NCBI GenBank assembly: GCA_029237695.1 | Contig: CM055266.1 | Location: 12,603,805 to 12,667,804 of the forward strand | DNA from: Conchocele bisecta | Taxonomy: Eukaryota > Mollusca > Bivalvia > Lucinida > Thyasiridae | Length of the DNA stretch: 64,000 bases | Direction of reading: 5' to 3' | Part shown: positions 46,255-55,938 of the stretch, one piece after another | How the letters are laid out: each line of letters starts with the position of its first letter | Numbering within the stretch: position 1 is the first letter of the stretch | Notes under the pieces: generated by a model | What the model was told of the DNA's origin: nothing | What the model saw: only the letters and a program-made list of their open reading frames with translations | Database searches by the model: none | Position numbers and translations under genes: made by a program

Positions 46255-49200
46255 CACCTTCTTTATTATGGCCTTATCATCATCTATATTTTCATTCTAC
46301 CCCACTCCCGTGCGGCCCCTGTGCCCAATGTCAAGGTCAAATTACTTTGAAGTTTTTGGTTAAGTTTTTTGGTGAACTTTTTTGGTTAAAGTTTTTTGTT
46401 ATACTATATCTCTGCATAACTGCTTTGCCCATTACCTTGAAATTTCACATGGGTGTTTATCATCATCTATATTTTCATTCTACCCCCCTCCCGTGCGGCC
46501 CCTGTGCCCAATGTCAAGGTCAAATTACTTTGAAGTTTTTGGTTAAGTTTTTTGGTGAAAGTTTTTTGGTTAAAGTTTTTTGTTATACTATATCTCTGCA
46601 ACTGCTTTGCCCATTACCTTGAAATTTCACATGGGTGTTTATCATCATCTATATTTTCATTCTACCCCCTCCCGTGCGGCCCCTGTGCCCAATGTCAAGG
46701 TCAAATTACTTTGAAGTTGTTGGTTAAGTTTTTTGGTGAAACGTTTTGGTTAAAGTTTTTTGTTATACTATATCTCTGCAACTGCTTTGCCCATTACCTT
46801 GAAATTTCACATGGGTGTTTATCATCATCTATATTTTCATTCTACCCCCCTCCCGTGCGGCCCTGTGCCCAATGTCAAGGTCAAATTACTTTGAAGTTTT
46901 TGGTTAAGTTTTTTGTTTTTTTGGTTAAAGTTTTTGGTTAAGTTTTTTGGTTAAAGTTTTTCGTTATACTATATCTCTGCAACTGCTTTGCCCATTACCT
47001 TGAAACTTCACATGGGTGTTTATCATCATCTATATTTTCATTCTACCCCCCTCCCGTGCGGCCCCTGTGCCCAATGTCAAGGTCAAATTACTTTGAAGTT
47101 TTTGGTTAAGTTTTTTGGTGAAAGTTTTTTGGTTAAAGTTTTTTGTTATACTATATCTCTGCAACTGCTTTGCCCATTACCTTGAAATTTCACATGGGTG
47201 TTTATCATCATCTATATTTTCATTCTACCCCCCTCCCGTGCGGCCCCTGTGCCCAATGTCAAGGTCAAATTACTTTGAAGTTGTTGGTTAAGTTTTTTGG
47301 TGAAACGTTTTGGTTAAAGTTTTTTGTTATACTATATCTCTGCAACTGCTTTGCCCATTACCTTGAAATTTCACATGGGTGTTTATCATCATCTATATTT
47401 TCATTCTACCCCCCTCCCGTGCGGTGTGCCCAATGTCAAGGTCAAATTACTTTGAAGTTTTTGGTTAAGTTTTTTGTCAAATCTTGTTATACTATATCTC
47501 TGCAACTGCTTTGCCCATTACCTTGAAATTTCACATGGGTGTTTATCATCATCTATATTTTCATTCTACCCCCCTCCCGTGCGGCCCCTGTGCCCAATGT
47601 CAAGGTCAAATTACTTTGAAGTTTTTGGTGAAAGTTTTTTGGTTAATGTTTTTTGTTATACTATATCTCTGCAACTGCTTTGCCCATTACCTTGAAATTT
47701 CACATGGGTGTTTATCATCATCTATATTTTCATTCTACACCCCTCCTGTGCGGCCCCTGTGCCCAATGTCAAGGTCAAATTACTTTGAAGTTTTTGGTTA
47801 GTTTTTTTCGCGCCTGCTTGCGGAAAGCACGATATAGTCGGCACTTTGGTGTACGTATGTACGTACATGTACGTGTGTCCGGTTAAAGTTTTTGGTTACG
47901 TTTTTTGGTTAAAGTTTTTTGTTATACTATATCTTTTTTTTTAGTGTCCATGCATCGCCACAAGGCGTGACATGCAGGCTGCGGCCATCTAGTTGTTATA
48001 CTATATCTCTTTTTTAGCTCACCTGAGCAAAGCTCATGTGAGCTATTGTTATGGCAAAGTGTCCGTCGTCCGTCGTCCGTCCGTCCGTCCGTGAACATTT
48101 TCAATCATCTTCTTCTCCCGAACTGCTGAGCCGATATTGGTCAAACTTCACAGGGATGATATATGGGTGATGCCATTTCAGATTTGTTAAAATGGAGGTC
48201 ATCGACAATCCAAGATGGCCGCCATCGAAAAGTAGGTCAAATTCTTAAAAAATCTTCTCACGAACCGCCAGGCCGATTTCGACGATACTTGGTATGAATG
48301 ATCGATAGTTAGCGCTGTTTCAGATTTGTTCATATGGTGGCCCGTGGGTCAAAAATTGGCGTCGCCCGATGGGTCAAATAGGGGTCAAATTTTATTTTTA
48401 ACCGAATATAGTCATGTATTATATCAAATCGAAGGTATCGACGAGACAATCACTCTGGAACATTTTTTTGTCTAAATCATATGATTACGCCATCCAAGAT
48501 GGCCAACGATAGTTCAAATGGTCATTCTTTTACTAAAGATTTCAAACGTCTTCTTCTTGTAAACTGCTTGGCCGATATTGGCCAAACTTAACTGTAATGG
48601 TCTGTGGTTGAAGCCTGTTCATTTTTGTTAAAATGGAGGTCATCACCAAATCCAAGATGGTCGCCGTTGAGAAGTAGGTCAAATTTTTAAAAAATCTTCT
48701 TCTCACGAACCGCCAGGCCGATTTCGACGATACTGGGTATGAATGATCGATAGTTAGCGCTGTTTCAGATTTGTTCATATGGTGGCCCCTGGGTCAAAAA
48801 TGGGTGCGGCCCGAGGGGTCAACTAGGGGTCAAATTATATTTTTGTTTTTCCGAATATGGTCATATAATATATCAAATCGAAGGTATCGACTAGTTGATC
48901 ACTCTGGAGCATTTTTTGTCTAAATCAGATGATTTTGTCATCCAAGATGGCCACCGAGAGGTAAAAAAGTTGTTCTTTTACTAAAGATTTCCAACGTATT
49001 CTTCTTGTGAACTGCTTGGCCGATATTGGCCAAACTTAACTGTAATGGTCTGTGGGTGAAGCCTGTCCATTTTTGTTAAAATGGAGGTCATCACCAAATC
49101 CAAGATGTCCGCCGTTGAAAAGTAGGTCAAATTGTCAAAAAAATCTTCTCACAAACCGCCAGGCCGATTTCGACGAAACTTTGTATGAATGATGGATAGT

Positions 49201-49542
49201 TAACGCTGATTCAGATTTGTTCATATGGTGGCCCCTGGGTCAAAAATGGTCATGGCCCGAGGGGTCAAATAGGGGTCAAATTTTATTTTTGACCGAATAT
49301 GGTCATTTTATATATCAAATCGAAGGTATAGCAGTAAATCACATGCACATTCGCAATATATGTTAGATCAGAAGGAAACAACAAATTCTGTGGAACATTT
49401 GAAGTTGTAAGTGAAGAGTCTTTGTGAAGTCAAGATGACCACTATGGAGGCTTTTAGGTGAGCGATACAGGCCCATTTGGGCCTCTTGTTTAGTGTCCAT
49501 GCCTCGCCACAAGGCGCGACATGCAGGCCTTGGCCATCTAGT
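46255..49542 (+). mobile_element. tandem-core element, GTCGCGCC type, split by two younger elements
   Basis: Ten or so cores (TATATCTCTGCAACTGC, TTGAAATTTCACATGGGTG, CCAATGTCAAGGTCAAATTA), mainly 46255-47805, then a short complete element of the same type (about 47809-47993) and the insertion 48016-49490, then the 3' end AGTGTCCATGCCTCGCC...CCATCTAGT at 49491-49542. The uninterrupted order of these last blocks is seen at 39285-39343. The 5' end was not found. Confidence 0.75.
48016..49490 (+). mobile_element. AGCTCACCTGAGC-type tandem-core Helentron-like element, complete
   Basis: 5' AGCTCACCTGAGCAAAGCTC hairpin, then GTCCGTCGTCCGTCGTCCG; three ~430 bp cores with AATCCAAGATGGCCGCC, CCGCCAGGCCGATTTCGACG and GGGGTCAAATTTTATTTTT; 3' TTTTAGGTGAGCGATACAGG, a GGCCCATTTGGGCC hairpin and CTCTTGT. 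Subterminal repeat CTCACCT / AGGTGAG. Inserted in the T-run of the host element (empty site at 39283-39295). Confidence 0.85.
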
Positions 49543-49560
49543 GTTATAATAATTATGGTA

Positions 49561-49764
49561 CAGTGGAACCTCTCTAAACGGGACATTCATGCAGTCTCTG
49601 TATATTTGATTGTATGGGTTTCATTGCCATCTATCGCTGATGATTATGCCTGTTCCAGTTCGCAATGCACATCTGCTTGCCTTGGTGTGGTTGTGTCTGA
49701 TTTACAGCGGAACCTCTCTAAACCTGTCACATCCCAGGGTGTCCTGGTTAGGGAGGTTCCACTG
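49561..49764. mobile_element. pogo/Tigger-like MITE
   Basis: Inverted ends CAGTGGAACCTCTCTAAAC and the complement GTTAGGGAGGTTCCACTG, TA on both sides (49559-49560, 49765-49766), 204 bp, no transposase. An inner GCGGAACCTCTCTAAACC repeats the end sequence. Confidence 0.75.
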
Positions 49765-49869
49765 TATTTGTAAATCTGCTAAAAAACAAGGAAATTTCAA
49801 CCAAGAATTAAATTTGCAATGTGTTAAACGGCAGTTAGTGAACATTTCATTTCTTGGGTCCATACTAAT

Positions 49870-49950
49870 CCTATTTTAGGGGAAGGGGCCAAGTGACTTT
49901 GGTGTGGTATGGACCTGGCACCAGGTCAGGTTATTCTACTTTTAGGACGG
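49870..49950 (+). repeat. fragment of the 39670-type retroposon
   Basis: GGGCCAAGTGA...GTGGTATGGACCT...GATCAGG-like order matches 39835-39930 of the retroposon (GGGGGCCAAGTGATTCTG). Confidence 0.45.
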
Positions 49951-50064
49951 TTCAGATGAATGGGCATAACATGTACTTTCATGGAGAAATGAAGAAGATA
50001 GAAGAAAAAATTGTGGAAATATACTGCAGGAAGCTGGTTAGCTTAAAAATATTCTCCGTTTCAG

Positions 50065-50257
50065 GTGGGGATGGGTTGTGGCCTAGGGGTTAGAACACCT
50101 GACTTCCATTTCAGAGGTTGTTGGTTCAAACCTCGCCTGAGGCATCAAAAATACTTTCATATAGCATTTCAATCCCACTGGTCTGTCGGATGAGACTTTA
50201 AACTGTGGTCCCGTCTCTATATGACCTTAGTTGTTGCTGGGACATTAAACCCTGTCA
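50065..50257 (+). mobile_element. tRNA-derived SINE
   Basis: Polymerase III A box in GTGGCCTAGGGGTTAGAAC (50079-50097) and B box GGTTCAAACCT (50123-50133), spaced as in a tRNA. Then a conserved central part (GGATGAGACTTTAAACTGTG, GGTCCCGTCTC) and a tail GACCTTAGTTGTTGCTGGGA, CATTAAACCC. Near-identical TTCTCCGTTTCAGG and TTTTCTGTTTCAGG just outside may be an imperfect target duplication. Not a tRNA gene: the acceptor stem does not pair. Confidence 0.75.
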
Positions 50258-50436
50258 CCTTTTCTGTTTCAGGCATTTCCCTGTATCTCTATGGGTGTCG
50301 AGGGTAAGTTGTAACCCAAATTTTCTGGATGTCACATATGAAGACTGCCAACCAGAACTTATATAGATATAGTAATTTACAATAACTTCCGAAGGGAAGC
50401 ACATTTAATACACATTATTTTAAAGTCACTCTTTTT

Positions 50437-51369
50437 TGTCGCGCCTGCTTTAGCAGAGACGCGACTATAGTCGTTGTATTTTCCGTCGTCGTCCGCGTCG
50501 TCCGCGTCGTCCGCGTCGTCCGCGTCGTCCGCGTCATCCGCGTCGTCCGCGTCGTCGTCCGCGTCGTCGTCCGCGTCCGCGTCGTCGTCCGCGTCGTCGT
50601 CCGCGTCGTCCGGTTTTTTTTGTACGGCAAATGCGTTAAAAAAGTTATTTTTTTTTCACAATATCTCTTTAACCCCTTGCCAGACATTGATAATATTTCA
50701 CATCAATGTTTGTCTAGGGATGATGCTTCATTACGCACACCCCCACATCCAAATTATCAAGGTCAAGGTCATTTATTTACTTGTAATGTTCACGGTTTTT
50801 GTAACAGAAATACGTTAAATTATTGTTTTTTTCACAATATCTCTTTAACCCCTTGCCAGACTTTGATAATATTTCACATCAATGTTTGTCTAAGGATGAT
50901 GCTTCATTACGCACACCCCCACTTCTAAATTTTGAAGGTCAAGGTCATTTATTTCCTTGTAATGTTCGCCGGTTTTGTAACAGAAATACGTTAAAGTTAT
51001 TGTTTTTTCACAATATCTCTTTAACCCCTTGCCAGACTTTGATAATATTTCACATCAATGTTTGTCTAGGGATGATGCTTCATTACGCACACCCCCACAT
51101 CCAAAGTCTGAAGGTCAAGGTCATTTATTTCCTTGTAATGTTCACCGGTTTTGTAACAGAAATGCGTTAGTTATTGTTTTTTCACAATATCTCTTTAACC
51201 CCTTGCCAGACTTTGATAATATTTCACATCAATGTTTGTCTAGGAATGATGCTTCATTACGCACACCCCCACATCCAAATTTTGAAGGTCAAGGTAATTT
51301 ATTTACTTGTAATGTTCACAGTCAAATGCCTCGGTAGGCGCGACACCGCTTCCGTGGCGGAATTCTTGT
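50437..51369 (+). mobile_element. tandem-core Helentron-like element with GTCGTCCGC microsatellite
   Basis: 5' TGTCGCGCCTGCTTTAGCAG, hairpin with GAGACGCGAC; a ~135 bp GTCGTCCGCGTCGTCC microsatellite (50477-50612); four ~175 bp cores (ATCTCTTTAACCCCTTGCC, AAGGTCAAGGTCATTTATTT); 3' GGTAGGCGCGACACCGC...TTCTTGT. Frames of Ser/Ala or Arg/Thr repeats here come from the microsatellite. Confidence 0.8.
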
Positions 51370-51395
51370 ATTAAATTTTCCACCACATGGATATA

Positions 51396-51470
51396 CAGTT
51401 GAGCACCAGTATCTCGAAGTCGAAGGGAGATCATCCATTTAGTTGAGATAAGAGTAGGTTCGAGATAGCG
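51396..51470 (+). mobile_element. pogo-like terminal fragment
   Basis: TACAGTTGAGCACCAGTATC, then TCGAAGTCGAAGG: the same kind of terminus as 63650-63880 read inward (CAGTCGAGCCCTAGTATCTC). No transposase. Confidence 0.35.
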
Positions 51471-51592
51471 ATGAAGTGACATGGTCGAATAGTTTCGCAA
51501 AAATATGAATTCAAGTTACCCAATACACCACGAGTAAACAATAAAAGATGTGTTGATTTTATAACTACATGTATTAATTTTTTTACATGTAC

Positions 51593-51660
51593 AGTGCGAC
51601 CCCGGTAGTACACGCTTCACTATAACACGGTTTCGGTTAGTACACGGTTGTGCCTTGCCT
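51593..51660 (+). mobile_element. pogo-like terminus TACAGTGCGACCCC
   Basis: TACAGTGCGACCCCGGTAGT, then TACACG repeats. A mirror image GGGGTCGCACTGTA ends at 61604. Only about 14 bp agree, so the two may belong to different insertions. Confidence 0.35.
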
Positions 51661-53499
51661 CCTGATTTGTTTGCCTATTAGTATATAAAAATCGTGTTAA
51701 ATTTGTAACAGTCTATCGTCAGAAATCGTGTTATATTTGCGATCATATTGCTGCGGAAAGTGGTATTATTATTGTTAACTATTGATTGCGGTATGTATTA
51801 TCTCTGTGTGTTTGAAGTTAAGAAATAAAGGTAGTACTTGCATGTACGTACATTAGTACAATTCCGCATTTCCTCATCTTCCGTCATTTACAGAAAATAT
51901 CACAGTAACATCAAACAATACTGCAAGGTCCGATTTTCTTTTGAAGTCTGCCAGAAACCAGAACACACATATCATCAGCCGATTACTCCATGACCCAACA
52001 TTCCTTTCATATATAAAGCCACCGACAATTCCGCATGAATTCTGAATTTTGTGTCAACTTTTCAACACCATTTACGGAAAATATTTTCGAAATCAATATC
52101 GGCGAAATATGGCGACAGATCTGCGTATAATCCAGTGTTTTTTTAGCTCACCTGAGCGAAGCTCATGTGAGCTATTGTTACCGCAATGTGTCCGTCGTCG
52201 TCGTCCGTCGTCGTCGTCTGTGAACATTTTCAAACGTCTTCTCCTCGGTAACCATTGGGCCTATTGTTACCAAACTTCATGGTCATGGTCCTTAGGTAGG
52301 GGGATTACAAAATTGTTAAAATGACGTCATTACGTAATCCAAGATGGCCGCCGTCTAAAAATAGCATAAATTCTTCAAAAATCTTCTTCTCAAGAACCGC
52401 CGACCTGATTTCGACAAAACTTGTTAGGAATGATCGATGTACAATGCTTTTTCAAAGTTGTTAAAAGGGTGACCCCGAGGTTAAAAATGGGCGTGGCCCG
52501 TGGGATCAAATTGGGGTCAAATTTTATTTTTGACTGAATATGGTCATATCATATATCAAATCGAAGGTATCAACGAGGCGATCGCTCTGCTGCATTTATT
52601 GTCGAAATCGGATGGTTATGTCATCCAAGATGGCCGCCAAAAGGTCAAACGATTGTTCTTTTATTATACCCACTTTTTTGTAAAAAAAAAATGGGTATAT
52701 TGTTTTCGTCACGGGTGTCCGTCCGTCCGTACTTACGAGAGCTACATTGTGAGGTTGCTGTGTTGTGCTGAAACCCACCCACCGCCCTATTTAAGACACT
52801 TGGATAAGTGTTTTTCAAATATAATTAACTAATGGCTAGCTCATTTGCATATTATGCGATTTATTCCGTAAGAGAATCGTTAAGGAAGAAAATAACGGAA
52901 TAAGTTGCTACATTGTGAGGTTAACCCCACAGTGTAAACATCAAAGGAAATAACCTCACAATGTATCTCTCGTAAGAACGTCCGTCCGTCCGTCCGTACG
53001 TCCGTTACGTCCGTCCGTCCGTCACGTTTCTTGTAACTCGAAAAACTTGTTCACCTTCATACCTACGCGCCTGATATTTGGTATGTAGCTTCGTTATCAT
53101 GTGCAGATGCGCAAAGTGAATTCGGATTTTTGATCCGACCCTCCATCATGGATTATCTCCCCCATTTCGGACTCGAATTTCCCATTTTTTCCTTGTAACT
53201 CGATTACCTTCTACCTACGCGCCTCATATTTGCTATCAGCTTCGTTATCCCATGTGCCAATTGCGCAAAGTAATTTCGGATTTTTGTCCGACCCTCCTAT
53301 GGATTATCTCCCCCCTTCGGATTCAGAATTTTCCCATTTTTTTCCTTGTAACTCGAAAAACTTTTTCACCTTATACCTACCTCATATTTGCTATGCAGCT
53401 TCGTTATCATGTGCAGATGCGCAAAGTGAATTCGGATTTTTAGATCCGACCTCCATTATGGATTATCTCCCCCTTTCGGACTCAGAATTTCCCATTTTT

Positions 53500-55938
53500 A
53501 GCCAGGTTTTTTGAAAAAAATCCAGGCTTTATTAGGTTGAAATTCCGGCGGGCAAAGCGGGGCGGCGGCGGGGGGGCGGGCGGCGGGCGCGGGTCAAATC
53601 AATGTTAAGTCGTTTGAGTCGTTTCTTTGTTACTGACGGGCCTAGGACCACCAAACTTTCACAGCTTCATAACAAGGGGTGGCCCACCACATCATACCAA
53701 CTGTTGGGTTTTTTTTTTAACTTCACCCATTTTTTTTTCGCTAATCGACTTAGCCATTTTCTTAAGTCGCAATTTGCATTAAGTTTTCGTGTTTGAGTCC
53801 ATTTCTTTGTTACTGTACCACCTAGGACCACCAAACTTTCACAGCTTCATAATCAAGGGGTACCCACCACATATCACTATCCAACATGTTCTTTTTTTTT
53901 AACTTCACCCATAATCGCGCATTTTCTTGTTTTGTTTTAACAATTCAACCCATTTTTTCGCGACAGGTCGATTTTTTTTTTTACACCCCAGCCTATTCCA
54001 CAATGTTAAGTTTTCGCGTTTACAATGTTAAGTTTTCGTGTTTAGTCCATTTTCTTTGGTACTGTACCACCTAGGACCACCAAACTTTCACAGCTTCATA
54101 ACCAAGGGGTGCCTACCACATACAACTATCCAACATGTAACCATTTTTTTACCTTCACCTATTATTTCTACGTAATTGACTTAGCCATTTTCAACGTTAA
54201 CATTTTTAAACGTACGTCTGGTTAAGTTTTTTGGTTAAAACTTTTTTCGTTATACTATATCTCTGCAACTGCTTCGCCATTACCTTGAAACTTCACATGG
54301 GTGTTTATCATCATCCATATTTTCATTCTAACCCCAACCGTGCGGCCCCTGTGCCCAATGTCAAGGTCAAATTACTTTGAATTTTTTTTGTTAAAGTTTT
54401 TTCGTGTACTATATCTCTGCAACTGCTTCACCCAATACCTTGATACTTCACATGGGTGTTTATCATCATTGTCGCACCTGCTTGCGGAAAGCGCGATCCT
54501 GTGCCCAATGTCAAGGTCAAATTACTTTTTTGAATTTTTTTGTTAAAGTTTTTTCGTGTACTATATCTCTGCAACTGCTTCACCCCCCAATACCTTGATA
54601 CTTCACATGGGTGTTTATCATCATTGTCGCACCTGCTTGCGGAAAGCGCGATCCTGTGCCCAATGTCAAGGTCAAATTACTTTGAATTTTTTTGTTAAAG
54701 TTTTTTCGTGTACTATATCTCTGCAACTGCTTCACCCAATACCTTGATACTTCACATGGGTGCTTATCATCATTGTCGCACCTGCTTGCGGAAAGCGCGA
54801 TCCTGTGCCCAATGTCAAGGTCAAATTACTTTGAATTTTTTTGTTAAAGTTTTTTCGTGTACTATATCTCTGCAACTGCTTCACCCAATACCTTGATACT
54901 TCACATGGGTGTTTATCATCATTGTCGCACCTGCTTGCGGAAAGCGCGATCCTGTGCCCAATGTCAAGTCAAATTACTTTGAATTTTTTTGTTAAAGTTT
55001 TTTCGTGTACTATATCTCTGCAACTGCTTCACCCAATACCTTGATACTTCACATGGGTGTTTATCATCATTGTCGCACCTGCTTGCGGAAAGCGCGATCC
55101 TGTGCCCAATGTCAAGGTCAAATTACTTTGAATTTTTTTGTTAATGTTTTTCCTGTGTACTATATCTCTGCAACTGCTTCACCCAATACCTTGATACTTC
55201 ACATGGGTGCTTATCATCATGTCGCACCTGCATTGCGGAAAGCGCGATCCTGTGCCCAATGTCAAGGTCAAATTACTTTGAATTTTTTTGTTAAAGTTTT
55301 TTTGTGTACTATATCTCTGCAACTGCTTCACCCAATACCTTGATACTTCACATGGGTGTTTATCATCATTGTCGCACCTGCTTGCGGAAAGCGCGATCCT
55401 GTGCCCAATGTCAAGGTCAAATTACTTTGAATGTTTTTGTTAAAGTTTTTTCGTGTACTATATCTCTTGCAACTGCTTCACCCAATAATTCCTTGATGAC
55501 TTCACAGGGTGTTTATCATCATTGTCGCACCTGCTTGCGGAAAGCGCGATTCTGTGCCCTATGTCAAGGTTCAAATTACTTTGAATTTTTTTTGTTAAAG
55601 TTTTTTCGTGTACTATATTCTCTGCAACTAGCTCTTCACCCAATACCTTGATTACTTCACATGGGTGTTTATCATCATTGTCACACTGCTTGTGAAAGCG
55701 CGATATCGTCAGCATTTTGCATACGCTCCGTCCGTTCGTCCGTAGTGTCCGGTTAAAGTTTTTTGGTTTAAAGTTTTTCCATCTACTATATCTATTTTTT
55801 TAGTGTCCATGCCTCGCCCCAAGGCGCGACATGCAGGCCACGGCCATCTAGTCTACAAAAAGTGGGTATAATTATGTTAATCCAAGTGTCTATGCTTGGA
55901 AAAAACCTGGCCTTCGTGGCTTTGCCTCGTTTCTTGTT
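53500..55938 (+). mobile_element. third-level nested element (CCAGGTTTT type)
   Basis: 5' AGCCAGGTTTTTTG...AATCCAGGC, a G-rich stretch (53545-53595), cores with CACCTAGGACCACCAAACTT, 3' GGAAAAAACCTGGCC...GCCTCGTTTCTTGT. Interrupts a core of the second-level element in its T6 run (CCCATTTTT|TCCTTG). Confidence 0.7.
54215..55852 (+). mobile_element. fourth-level GTCGCGCC-type element with end-core satellite
   Basis: Cores as in other GTCGCGCC-type elements, 3' end AGGCGCGACATGCAGGCC...CATCTAGT. From 54465 to 55700 about eight or nine ~150 bp units each begin with a copy of the element's own 5' end (GTCGCACCTGCTTGCGGAAA, GCGCGAT), run into the second half of the core (CCTGTGCCCAATGTCAAGGT) and end TGGGTGTTTATCATCATT. 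The proper 5' end is not found. Confidence 0.7.

Noticed and set aside
50065..50257. tRNA gene
   Set aside because: A and B boxes are present but stems do not pair and a SINE body and tail follow.
50415..50818. Ser/Ala- and Arg/Thr-repeat proteins
   Set aside because: Translations of the GTCGTCCGC microsatellite.
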